From Pedobacter lusitanus (GTDB taxonomy: Bacteria; Bacteroidota; Bacteroidia; Sphingobacteriales; Sphingobacteriaceae), in NCBI RefSeq assembly GCF_040026395.1, contig NZ_CP157278.1, forward strand, positions 3,410,001 through 3,474,000: a stretch of 64,000 bases of DNA, written 5' to 3'. Below the pieces are notes generated by a model. The model had not been told where the DNA came from and ran no database searches. It saw only the letters and a list, made by a program, of their open reading frames with translations. Both the position numbers and the translations under genes were made by a program. Of this stretch, positions 52,665-61,501 are shown piece after piece (within the stretch, counting starts at the first letter, position 1; each line of letters starts with the position of its first letter).

Positions 52665-52684
52665 TTACAGGTTCTAACCTGTAA
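52665..52684. promoter_or_regulatory. 20-bp perfect palindrome before the sensor kinase gene
   Basis: TTACAGGTT-CT-AACCTGTAA, 28 nt upstream of the kinase ATG. Could bind a dimeric regulator, or fold in the mRNA leader. Confidence 0.5.
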
Positions 52685-52712
52685 CGTTGATGAATAATAA
52701 ACTTATATAGCC

Positions 52713-53819
52713 ATGGCCAATCATAAAACAATAAGTGATCGTGCTTTTTATCAGAATTTCAGGTTCTTCATTTTGCCTATTGTCTTTTTCTGCTTTTATA
52801 TTTTCGTATATCTTTTAAATCCTTACGATCCATTCTGGAATGTTTATTTTGACCAGAGTATATATACCCTGTTAACTGAATGGATAGGTGTAATGATTGT
52901 CTGCTTTTTAATTACCGAATCCAGTTTATTTATCGCCCGATGGCTCGATCGTCATATACCCTGGATAGAATCCCCCATATTACGTTTCTTCTGTCAGTTT
53001 TTTTTACAAATTCTCAGCGCAGTCATTGTCATCAGCATACTATTTTATATTGATCATCTGATTTACCCCAGTCATCATAACTACTCGCAAAATGATAAGG
53101 CTTCAGCCTGGCAGGTGTGTATGGTAAGTATTGTCATCAGTACTTTAATCAGTGCAATCTACACAGCCGATTTTTTTCTGCGCAAATGGAAAATGTCCAT
53201 GCTGGAAACCTCTGCACTTGAACTTAAAGCCTATGATCTGAACCAAATAGCCATGCAGGCTGAACTACAATCATTAAAAGCGCAGCTCGATCCGCATTTT
53301 ATGTTCAACAATTTCAGCACTTTATCAAGTCTGATTGTTGAAAATCCGGATTCAGCTCTCCTTTTTCTGGACAACCTCTCCAAAGTATACCGGTACATGA
53401 TTATTAATCTGAGCAGGGATATTATTTCATTAAAAGATGAGATTAAGTTTATCCACTCTTATATCTATCTGATCAAAATAAGAGTATCTGACAATTTGCA
53501 GATTAACATCAATATACCAGAAGATTATGAAATAAAAGGTGTGCCACCAATCACACTGCAGCTGTTAATAGAAAATGCGATTAAACATAATATAGCATCC
53601 CGTTCACGTCCATTACACATCGACATTAATATTAACGAGGAAGGCTGGCTTGAGGTTTCCAACAATCTGCAGCTGGTAAACTTCCATATCCCTTCTACAA
53701 GAGTTGGTCTGAAGAATATCATCAGCCGTTATCGGTTGTTATCAGATGCATGCCCGCAGATAATTGAGAATGAGAGCACATTCATAGTCAAACTACCTTT
53801 ATTAGAAATATCAGAATAA
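52713..53819 (+). CDS. LytS/YehU-type sensor histidine kinase
   Basis: 368 residues. Four to five membrane helices (about 18-35, 50-72, 92-114, 134-155) are followed by the His_kinase domain. The phospho-accepting His195 is in QLDPHFMFNNFSTLSSL. The ATP domain shows a N-box ITLQLLIENAIKHN and VGLKNIISRYRLL. Start ATG 52713. Partner of the LytTR regulator located 6 nt downstream. No extracellular sensor domain is evident. Confidence 0.92.
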   Translation: MANHKTISDRAFYQNFRFFILPIVFFCFYIFVYLLNPYDPFWNVYFDQSIYTLLTEWIGVMIVCFLITESSLFIARWLDRHIPWIESPILRFFCQFFLQILSAVIVISILFYIDHLIYPSHHNYSQNDKASAWQVCMVSIVISTLISAIYTADFFLRKWKMSMLETSALELKAYDLNQIAMQAELQSLKAQLDPHFMFNNFSTLSSLIVENPDSALLFLDNLSKVYRYMIINLSRDIISLKDEIKFIHSYIYLIKIRVSDNLQININIPEDYEIKGVPPITLQLLIENAIKHNIASRSRPLHIDININEEGWLEVSNNLQLVNFHIPSTRVGLKNIISRYRLLSDACPQIIENESTFIVKLPLLEISE

Positions 53820-53825
53820 TATAAA

Positions 53826-54584
53826 ATGAATGTATTAATCATAGAAGATGAGAAACTGAATGCTATACGCCTGCAAAAGATATTGCTTGAAATAGATAAC
53901 CAGACAGAAATAGTAGCCACATTGGATACCATTGCCGATAGTGTGAACTGGCTGCGTTCAAATCCAACCCCCAATCTGATTTTAATGGATGTACGATTGG
54001 CTGATGGCATCTGTTTTGAAATATTCACGCGGGTCGAAATTACAGCGCCGGTTATCTTTACCACTGCCTATGATGAATACGCCCTTCGTGCATTCAAAGT
54101 AAACAGTATCGATTATCTTCTAAAACCTATTGATATTGACGAATTAAGAGGAAGCATCTCTAAATTTAAACAGCAGAATACTCAGAAAATCTCCCACGGT
54201 ACAATTGAAGAGGTCGTTGCTATCATAAAAAAACAAAACCCAAATTATCGTTCCCGTTTTCTAATCCCTTACAGAGATGGTTATAAAACTATTATGGTTT
54301 CTGATATAGCATATTTTTACTCTGAAAATAAAATCACCAATATCGTAATGCACGATGCAAAAGAACAGGCTGTTTCCTATACAATGGATGAACTGGAAGA
54401 ACAGCTTGATCCTGCAGTATTCTTTCGTGCTAACAGACAATATCTCATTAATATTAAAAGCCTGGAGAGCATACATAATTATTTCAACGGGAAATTAAAA
54501 CTTATGCTGGTTCCTCCGGCTGCAGCCGATATACATATCAGTAAAGAAAAGGCCAGTCAATTTAAGAAATGGCTCGATAGCTGA
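53826..54584 (+). CDS. LytTR-family response regulator
   Basis: 252 residues: receiver domain (about 1-120) with IIEDE acidic pocket, phospho-acceptor Asp55 in LILMDVRLADG, T in VIFTTAYDEYALRAF and K in YLLKPIDIDEL. The LytTR DNA-binding domain is at about 140-252 (IPYRDGYKTIMVSDIAYFYSENK, FFRANRQYLINI, ISKEKASQFKKWLDS). It starts 6 nt after the kinase. It is the likely regulator of the RND pump genes that follow after 156 nt. Confidence 0.93.
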   Translation: MNVLIIEDEKLNAIRLQKILLEIDNQTEIVATLDTIADSVNWLRSNPTPNLILMDVRLADGICFEIFTRVEITAPVIFTTAYDEYALRAFKVNSIDYLLKPIDIDELRGSISKFKQQNTQKISHGTIEEVVAIIKKQNPNYRSRFLIPYRDGYKTIMVSDIAYFYSENKITNIVMHDAKEQAVSYTMDELEEQLDPAVFFRANRQYLINIKSLESIHNYFNGKLKLMLVPPAAADIHISKEKASQFKKWLDS

Positions 54585-54740
54585 TTCAGGAGCACTAAGA
54601 GTTGTTTCATCTGCCAATAAAGCGTTCTCAGTTATTTCTTCACTGTCATTTCGAGTCATTAGTTATAAAATTGCACCGTTGTAATCTGTATTTCACAAAG
54701 TAATATGGATTCCGCAAATTATGCAAATCCTATCAGACTC

Positions 54741-55916
54741 ATGAAAGTTGAAAACAAATCTCTTCTATTACGAAGACCGGGCTTTTTATTTGGTTCCGCA
54801 CTACTGTTTACTGTCTTATTCGGTTGTCATTCAGCAAATGAAAATACAGAGGCACAGGCAGCTCCTCCAACCATACCGGTAATTACGCTTACCCAATCAG
54901 CAGCTACAACTACTAAAGATTATACCAGTACACTTGAGGGAAAAGTGAACGTTGAAATCAGACCGCAGGTGGATGGTTATCTTGACAAGGTTTTTATTGA
55001 CGAGGGTGCATTTGTTCAGGCAGGCCAGTCTCTTTTTAAGATCAACGATCAGCCTTATCAGCAGCAGTTAAATAATGCGTTAGCCACTATGCATGCAGCT
55101 GAAGCAGCCCTGAGTAACGCTCAGCTTGAAGTGGACAAGGTAGTCCCTCTGGTTAAAAGTAACGTAGTTTCTCCTATACAGCTTAAAACAGTACAGGCTG
55201 CTCATAACGTAGCCAAAGCAAATCTTGAGCAGGCCAAAGCTGCCGTTGGATCAGCAAAGATCAATCTGGCTTTTACCAATATCAAAGCTCCTGTCAGCGG
55301 TTTTATTGGCCGTATTCCCCGCAGACTGGGTAGCCTGGTTGGCAAAAGTGATCAGCAGCCATTAACAACATTATCAGATGTACATGAAATTTACGCGTAT
55401 TTTTCTATTGGAGAAAGTGACTTTATCAATTTTAAAGCACAATATCCCGGCAAAACACTGACTGAAAAAATTAAGCAGATGCCTCCGGTTTCGTTAATCC
55501 TGCCAGACTATACTACTTATCCTCACAAAGGACATATCAGCATGGTGGATGGACAATTTGATAAGAATACAGGTTCCATTATGTTAAGAGCGACATTCCC
55601 TAATGCAGACGGGTTATTACGTGCCGGAAATACAGGAAAAATAAGAATTGATCAGCTTCACGAGAGTTCATTAATGGTTCCGCAGGCATCTACAATGGAG
55701 CTTCAGAATAAAGTATTTGTCTATAAACTGGCTGATAGTAATAAAATCAACAGAGTCATGATTGACATTGCTGGTAAAAGTGGCACAGACTATATTATTA
55801 AAGATGGTCTTAAAGCTGGTGACAAGATCGTCTTTACAGGACTCGATCGGTTACAGGAAGGAATGGTTATCAATCCAGGTTCCGCATCGGCCCCTGCAAA
55901 AGTTGAAAAAAAATAA
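54741..55916 (+). CDS. RND efflux periplasmic adaptor (AcrA/MexA family)
   Basis: Membrane fusion protein joining the pump to the outer-membrane channel. A lipobox FGC near residue 29 follows the signal segment LLFTVLFG. The order is: beta-barrel start IPVITLTQSAATTTKDYT, biotinyl-lipoyl (VEIRPQVDGYLDKVFIDEGAFVQAGQSLF split), alpha-hairpin (AEAALSNAQLEVDK, VAKANLEQAKAAVG), then barrel. 391 residues from ATG 54741; ATG 54705 would add 12 residues and a longer signal segment, less likely. First gene of the pump; permease follows. Confidence 0.9.
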   Translation: MKVENKSLLLRRPGFLFGSALLFTVLFGCHSANENTEAQAAPPTIPVITLTQSAATTTKDYTSTLEGKVNVEIRPQVDGYLDKVFIDEGAFVQAGQSLFKINDQPYQQQLNNALATMHAAEAALSNAQLEVDKVVPLVKSNVVSPIQLKTVQAAHNVAKANLEQAKAAVGSAKINLAFTNIKAPVSGFIGRIPRRLGSLVGKSDQQPLTTLSDVHEIYAYFSIGESDFINFKAQYPGKTLTEKIKQMPPVSLILPDYTTYPHKGHISMVDGQFDKNTGSIMLRATFPNADGLLRAGNTGKIRIDQLHESSLMVPQASTMELQNKVFVYKLADSNKINRVMIDIAGKSGTDYIIKDGLKAGDKIVFTGLDRLQEGMVINPGSASAPAKVEKK

Positions 55917-55927
55917 TATAAACATAA

Positions 55928-55950
55928 GCCAGGTAATTGAATTACCTGGC
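55928..55950 (+). other. 23-bp perfect palindrome between adaptor and permease genes
   Basis: GCCAGGTAATT-G-AATTACCTGGC: 11-bp arms around one base, 12 nt after the adaptor stop and 20 nt before the permease ATG. No T-run follows. Possibly an mRNA processing or attenuation hairpin. Confidence 0.55.
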
Positions 55951-55969
55951 CTCTTAATACAACAATACC

Positions 55970-58900
55970 ATGTTTAAGAAATTCATAGAAAGACCCGTAC
56001 TGGCTACGGTGATCTCCATTTTATTGTTAATACTTGGTTTCTTAAGTATGACAAGACTACCGGTTACGCAGTTTCCAGATATCGCACCACCAAGTGTATT
56101 CGTTACTGCAGTGTATCCGGGTGCAAATGCAGAAACAGTAGCACGTACAGTTGCTCCCTCTCTGGAAGATGCAATCAACGGAGTAGAAAATATGACTTAC
56201 ATTAAGTCTACGTCAAGTAATGATGGTGCACTGAGTCTCCAGGTATACTTCAAACTGGGAACTGATCCCGATCAGGCAGCAGTAAACGTACAAAACAGGG
56301 TATCTCAGGCAATAAGCCAGTTACCTGCTGAAGTTGTTCAGATTGGTGTGAGTACACAAAAACAACAAAACAGCATGATCATGTTCATGTCTATTTCAGA
56401 TGACAGTAAAAAATATGACGCTGCATTTGTAGAAAACTATGCAAAAATCAATATCATTCCTGTTCTGAAAAGGGTCTCGGGAGTTGGTAATGTCACTGTA
56501 TTTGGAAATAAAGATTATGCGATGCGTATCTGGCTGAATCCTGAACAAATGGCTTCTTATGGGTTGAGTCCTCAGGAGGTCATGACAGCCATTCAGGACC
56601 AGAACGTAGAAGCTGCTCCGGGGAAATTCGGAGAAGGAAGTAAAGAAGCATTTGAGTATATACTGAAATATAAAGGAAAATCCAATCAGCCTTCAGGATT
56701 CGAAGACATGATTATACGTGCCAATGCTGACGGTTCAGTATTACGGGTTAAAGATGTTGCCAAAGTAGAGTTCGGTTCTTATACCTATAGCGGTGACACC
56801 TGGGTAGACGGTAAATTCGGTGCAGGAATGGCAATTTATCAGACTGCAGGATCCAATGCAAACAAAGTACAGGAAGATATTAATATAGCCATGAAAAAGC
56901 TATCAAAAACCTTTCCTAAGGGGCTGGGATATGATACTCCTTATAGCACAAAAGTACAGTTGGATCAATCCATATCACAGGTAATACATACCCTGATTGA
57001 AGCCTTTATACTGGTCTTTATTGTTGTATTTATTTTCCTTCAGGATCTCCGGTCTACGCTGATTCCGGCTATTGCAGTACCCGTAGCAATTGTAGGAACA
57101 TTCTTTTTCATGCAGTTATTCGGATTCTCTATTAACCTGTTAACCTTGTTTGCTCTTGTCCTGGCAATCGGGATTGTAGTCGATGATGCGATCGTTGTGG
57201 TCGAGGCAGTCCATTCAAAAATGGAACATGAACATCTTGCTGCCCGTCCGGCAACATTATCTGCTATGCACGATATTACCGGTGCAGTAATTTCAATTAC
57301 ACTGGTAATGGCTGCGGTATTCTTACCTGTAGGATTCATGGAGGGACCTACCGGAGTATTTTACAGACAATTTGCTTTTACCCTTGCTATCGCTATTGTG
57401 ATCTCAGCTGTAAATGCATTAACCCTTAGCCCTGCGTTATGTGCGCTGTTTTTGAAAAACAGTCATACCGATCCAAATAAAAAAACCGGATTCAGTGACA
57501 GATTTTTCACTGCATTTAATACTGGTTTTTCAGCAATGACAGATAGATATATTAAAAGTATTAAAGTACTGATCCGCTTTAAATGGGCAAGTTTTGGCGC
57601 TTTGGCTTTGCTGATGCTCCTGACTTTCTGGATGCTGCGTACTACCCCAAAAGGATTTATTCCTGATGAGGATGGAAGCTTTGCCGTCTTCTCTATGGCT
57701 ATGCCAGCCGGTTCTTCTTTAGACCGGACAGGGAAAGCATTAAAAAAGGCTGACAGTATTATCAAAACAATGCCATCGACTGAAAACATCACCAGTATTT
57801 CTGGCTTTGATATGCTGAGTAATGCAACCAGTCCATCATTCGGTGTTGGTTTTGTGAAACTAAAAGATCTGGATAAAAGGGGTGAAGTAAAAGATATCAA
57901 TCAGATCATTGGTATAATGAATCAGAAATTGTCAACGATACTGGAAGGTACTGTATTTGTATTTACGATGCCTACAGTTCCTGGTTTCGGGAATGTAAGC
58001 GGACTTGAGCTGGTGTTACAGGATCGTACAGGTGCAAAGCTTGATAAATTCAGTGAAGTTGCCCAGGGCTTTACCCAGGAGTTGATGAAGCGTAAAGAGA
58101 TACAGGCTGCATTTACGACTTTCCGCACAGACTATCCGCAGTTGGAAATGGAAGTAGATGCTGTTAAAGCCAAGCAATTGGGTGTGGGTATAAAAGACCT
58201 GATGGGTGTTATGCAAGCCTATTACGGAAGTATACAGACTTCAGACTTTAACCGCTTTGGAAAATATTACAGAGTTGTTGTACAGGCTAATGTTGCAGCA
58301 AGAGCAACCCCTGAAGCAATCAATGGAATATTTGTTAAAAACACCGGTGGGCAAATGGTTCCGGTAAGTACGCTGATTAAGTTAAAAAGGGTATATGGTC
58401 CTGAAACAGTTTCGCGATATAACCTGTTCAATGCAATTAGTATAAATGCGATGACTAAAGCAGGTTACAGTACCGGAGATGCCATCCAGGCGACTGAAGA
58501 AGTTGCAGCTAAGTACCTGCCTGCAGGATACAGTTATGAATGGACAGGGATGTCTCTGGAAGAAAAAACTTCTGGCGGACAGGCAGCAACAGTATTTGGT
58601 TTATGTCTGTTATTTGTTTACTTCCTGCTGGCAGCGCAGTATGAAAGTTACATTTTACCCCTTGCAGTTATTCTTTCCGTTCCCGTAGGTATTCTGGGTG
58701 TATTATTAGCTGTTAATATTGCTGGTCTTGAAAATAACATTTATGTACAGGTTGCAATGGTGATGCTTATCGGCTTACTGGCCAAAAATGCGATTCTGAT
58801 TATTGAATATGCAGTACAGCGTCGTAAAGCAGGAATGACCTTATTAGACTCAGCAATTGAGGCTTCCAAACTCAGATTACGTCCGATCATCATGACTTCC

Positions 58901-59119
58901 CTTGCATTTATTGTAGGGTTAATTCCATTAATGCGGGCAGTTGGCCCATCAGCAATAGGTAACCGTTCTATTGGAACGGGTGCAGCAGGCGGAATGGTAC
59001 TGGGTGTAATCCTGGGTGTGTTTATCATCCCGGTACTCTACGTCGCCTTTCAGTATTTACACGAAAAAATCAGTGGTAAACGCACTGTAACAGAATCGAA
59101 CGGGCCTTTAGAAATTTAG
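55970..59119 (+). CDS. RND efflux permease, HAE1 family (AcrB/MexB type)
   Basis: Inner-membrane proton-driven trimeric pump of the hydrophobe/amphiphile exporter group. 1049 residues with twelve helices and two large periplasmic loops. N-terminus FKKFIERPVLATVISILLLILGFLS, GIVVDDAIVVVEAVHSKME with the proton-relay Asp pair in helix 4, and GLLAKNAILIIEYAVQRRKAG in the second half are family marks. Drug or detergent range cannot be told. Between adaptor and outer-membrane factor, 3 nt before the latter. Confidence 0.95.
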   Translation: MFKKFIERPVLATVISILLLILGFLSMTRLPVTQFPDIAPPSVFVTAVYPGANAETVARTVAPSLEDAINGVENMTYIKSTSSNDGALSLQVYFKLGTDPDQAAVNVQNRVSQAISQLPAEVVQIGVSTQKQQNSMIMFMSISDDSKKYDAAFVENYAKINIIPVLKRVSGVGNVTVFGNKDYAMRIWLNPEQMASYGLSPQEVMTAIQDQNVEAAPGKFGEGSKEAFEYILKYKGKSNQPSGFEDMIIRANADGSVLRVKDVAKVEFGSYTYSGDTWVDGKFGAGMAIYQTAGSNANKVQEDINIAMKKLSKTFPKGLGYDTPYSTKVQLDQSISQVIHTLIEAFILVFIVVFIFLQDLRSTLIPAIAVPVAIVGTFFFMQLFGFSINLLTLFALVLAIGIVVDDAIVVVEAVHSKMEHEHLAARPATLSAMHDITGAVISITLVMAAVFLPVGFMEGPTGVFYRQFAFTLAIAIVISAVNALTLSPALCALFLKNSHTDPNKKTGFSDRFFTAFNTGFSAMTDRYIKSIKVLIRFKWASFGALALLMLLTFWMLRTTPKGFIPDEDGSFAVFSMAMPAGSSLDRTGKALKKADSIIKTMPSTENITSISGFDMLSNATSPSFGVGFVKLKDLDKRGEVKDINQIIGIMNQKLSTILEGTVFVFTMPTVPGFGNVSGLELVLQDRTGAKLDKFSEVAQGFTQELMKRKEIQAAFTTFRTDYPQLEMEVDAVKAKQLGVGIKDLMGVMQAYYGSIQTSDFNRFGKYYRVVVQANVAARATPEAINGIFVKNTGGQMVPVSTLIKLKRVYGPETVSRYNLFNAISINAMTKAGYSTGDAIQATEEVAAKYLPAGYSYEWTGMSLEEKTSGGQAATVFGLCLLFVYFLLAAQYESYILPLAVILSVPVGILGVLLAVNIAGLENNIYVQVAMVMLIGLLAKNAILIIEYAVQRRKAGMTLLDSAIEASKLRLRPIIMTSLAFIVGLIPLMRAVGPSAIGNRSIGTGAAGGMVLGVILGVFIIPVLYVAFQYLHEKISGKRTVTESNGPLEI

Positions 59120-59122
59120 AAC

Positions 59123-60541
59123 ATGAAACTGAATCAATATATATACCTCATATCCATACCATTGGTATTATCAGCTTGTAAGGTTGGGAAAAATTACGTC
59201 AGACCCCAAACTTCCCTGCCTGAACAATTCAATACCCGGACCGTAGCAGCAGTAACTGCGGGTCCGAGTATTGCTAATATTGCGTATAAGGATTTCTTCA
59301 CAGAGCCGACCTTAAAGCAATTAATTGATAGTGCCGTATCACATAACTTTGATTTGCAATTTGCTATTAAAAATATAGAGAGTGCCCGGCAAAGTCTGAA
59401 ACAGGCAAATTCCAGTTTATTCCCGGATCTTAATCTGCAGGTAAATGCATCCAGCAACAGACCCTCAGACAACAGTTTGAACGGAATGAGTACTGCTATG
59501 TTTGCAGGATCGAAACATATAGAAGATTACAATGCAAGTTTAGGTTTATCCTGGGAGGCAGACATCTGGGGGAAAATCGGAAGACAAAAAGAGGCTGCAT
59601 TACATACCTATCTGCAAACTGGCGCTGCTGCCAGGGCAGTTCAAACCCAGGTAGTAGCTAATGTTGCACAGGGCTTTTTTAATCTGCTGATGCTGGATGC
59701 CCAACTGGAAATAGCCAAACACAATGTCAGACTCAATGACAGCACTTTGATCGTTATCCGCTTGCAAAAAGATGCCGGGCAGGTAAACATCCTTGCCGTT
59801 CAGCAGGCTGAAGCACAGCAGCTCTCTGCAGCATTACTTGTTCCACAGTTAGAACAGCAGATTGCTATTCAGGAAAATGCATTAAGAACACTGGCTGGCG
59901 CTTTACCTTCAAAAATAGAGCGCAAAGTAAGTCTGAGTGCTTTTGCTGTAGCCGAACACCTGACAACAGGTATTCCTGCCGACATCTTATCGATCAGACC
60001 TGATGTCAAAGCTGCAGAACTAAATGTTATGGCTGCCAATGCAAAGGTAGGAGAAGCACAGGCAAATATGTACCCTTCTCTGAATATTACTGCAAGCGGA
60101 GGGATTAATGCTTTTAAAGCCAGTAACTGGTTTAATATTCCAGGCTCACTATTCGGAACTGTTGCAGGGGGTTTAACACAGCCTTTATTTCAACGTCGTC
60201 AGTTAAAGACACAGCTGGAACTGGCCAGAATAGAAAAAGATAAGTCTGTTATAGAATTTAAGCGTTCCGTTATCAATGCCGTTACAGAAGTCACCGATGC
60301 GCTGGTGAAGCTTGAGCAATTAAAGAAACAGCACGAACTGCAGGAAATAAGGGTAAAAACTCTTAATCAGGCCATCAAAAATGCAGATATGCTGTTTAAA
60401 AACGGCATGGCTAATTATCTGGAGGTAATTACTGCACAAAGTAATGTTTTGCAGAGTGAATTGAGCCTCATGGACATACAACGTCAACAGTTAAGTGCAA
60501 TGGTAGATCTGTATCGCTCATTAGGGGGAGGATGGAATTAG
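59123..60541 (+). CDS. RND efflux outer-membrane factor (NodT/OprM family)
   Basis: 472-residue lipoprotein forming the tunnel of the pump. Signal peptide ends at the lipobox SAC (near residue 19), followed by KVGKNYVRPQTSLPEQF, an OprM-type N-terminus. Two OEP repeats contain the alpha-barrel helices (LSWEADIWGKIGRQKEAAL, LNVMAANAKVGEAQANMYPSLNITAS split, LLFKNGMANYLEVITAQSNVL). It starts 3 nt after the permease stop and completes the three-gene pump. Confidence 0.94.
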   Translation: MKLNQYIYLISIPLVLSACKVGKNYVRPQTSLPEQFNTRTVAAVTAGPSIANIAYKDFFTEPTLKQLIDSAVSHNFDLQFAIKNIESARQSLKQANSSLFPDLNLQVNASSNRPSDNSLNGMSTAMFAGSKHIEDYNASLGLSWEADIWGKIGRQKEAALHTYLQTGAAARAVQTQVVANVAQGFFNLLMLDAQLEIAKHNVRLNDSTLIVIRLQKDAGQVNILAVQQAEAQQLSAALLVPQLEQQIAIQENALRTLAGALPSKIERKVSLSAFAVAEHLTTGIPADILSIRPDVKAAELNVMAANAKVGEAQANMYPSLNITASGGINAFKASNWFNIPGSLFGTVAGGLTQPLFQRRQLKTQLELARIEKDKSVIEFKRSVINAVTEVTDALVKLEQLKKQHELQEIRVKTLNQAIKNADMLFKNGMANYLEVITAQSNVLQSELSLMDIQRQQLSAMVDLYRSLGGGWN

Positions 60542-60650
60542 TTGCTTAAAAAACCGGAATTGTTTTAGATATTTGCAGAATAAATATCGTTAAAAGCCTT
60601 TTTTAATGATCGCTCTTTCCTGTTTATCTACAATTATCTAAAACAATACC

Positions 60651-61496
60651 ATGGCAATGCCGGCAACAAAAGAACACGCAAAAAATATCGCACTGATAAT
60701 TTTAGGGACCCTGATTTTTGCCGCAGGGATTAACTACTTTGCTATTCCCAACAAGCTGTCTGAAGGTGGTGTAATCGGACTGACCATTGTGGCCTTTTAT
60801 TATTTCAACTGGTCACCCGGCATTCTAAATCTGATTCTGAATGCTATTTTAATGACTATAGGATACAAGCTGCTTGACAAACGTACAATTGTATATACCC
60901 TGTTTGGTATTTTTTTCTCTTCTCTGTTTCTATTTCTGACAGAAAACACACACCCTCCTTTAACGTCTGATCCTCTTCTGGCAGCTATATTTGCCGGCTT
61001 ATTCGTTGGCGGAGGAATAGGATTGGTTTTTCTATCCGGTGGGACAACAGGCGGCTCAGCAATTATTGCCAGACTTTTTCAAAAACTATGGGGATGGAAA
61101 CTGGGAACTGCCATGCTGATCGTTGATATTGTCGTTATCGGACTATCAACCTTTATTATAGGACCGGAAAAGACCATGTATACACTTGTCGCTGTTTATA
61201 TAGGCGCTAGAGTTGTAGATTTCATCGTTGAAGGATTCAATACCAAAAAAGCAGTCACTATCATCTCTTCTCAATCAGTGATTATTGCAGAGAAAATAAC
61301 GATGGGTCTGGTAAGAGGAGCTACCGTACTACATGGTCATGGTGCTTATACAAAAGACCGAAAAGAAGTTATTTATGTAGTGATCAGCAAACCAGAACTT
61401 ATAGAATTAAAAACTATGGTACATGAAACAGATCCTGATGCTTTTGTTGTGATCCATGATGTACATGATGTCTTTGGTAAAGGATTTACGATTTAG
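60651..61496 (+). CDS. YitT-family membrane protein with DUF2179 domain
   Basis: 281 residues: about five or six membrane helices (10-30, 52-70, 78-95, 108-130, 150-170, 180-195) followed by a C-terminal DUF2179 domain (about 205-278: KAVTIISSQSVIIAEKITMG, GATVLHGHGAYT, EVIYVVISKPELIELK). Function of the family is unknown. GGGIGLVFLSGGTTGGS is its hallmark loop. Start ATG 60651. Convergent with the S41 peptidase, 5 nt between stops. Confidence 0.9.
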   Translation: MAMPATKEHAKNIALIILGTLIFAAGINYFAIPNKLSEGGVIGLTIVAFYYFNWSPGILNLILNAILMTIGYKLLDKRTIVYTLFGIFFSSLFLFLTENTHPPLTSDPLLAAIFAGLFVGGGIGLVFLSGGTTGGSAIIARLFQKLWGWKLGTAMLIVDIVVIGLSTFIIGPEKTMYTLVAVYIGARVVDFIVEGFNTKKAVTIISSQSVIIAEKITMGLVRGATVLHGHGAYTKDRKEVIYVVISKPELIELKTMVHETDPDAFVVIHDVHDVFGKGFTI

Positions 61497-61501
61497 AGCG
61501 C

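Larger units (their letters stand above)
52297..52712. other. Gene-free region between susC and the LytS gene, with palindromes
   Basis: 416 bp without a credible gene. It holds a 15-bp palindrome (AGAATAA/TTATTCT, 52343-52357) overlapping TTCTTATAAGAA (52354-52365) near susC, a TATCTTTG -7 box for the plus strand (52547-52554) and a 20-bp palindrome (52665-52684). Possible control sites for both directions. Confidence 0.6.

Noticed and set aside
60545..60575. Promoter before yitT (GATATTTG with TTG 23 nt upstream)
   Set aside because: One mismatch in the -7 box and an over-long spacer; too weak to list.
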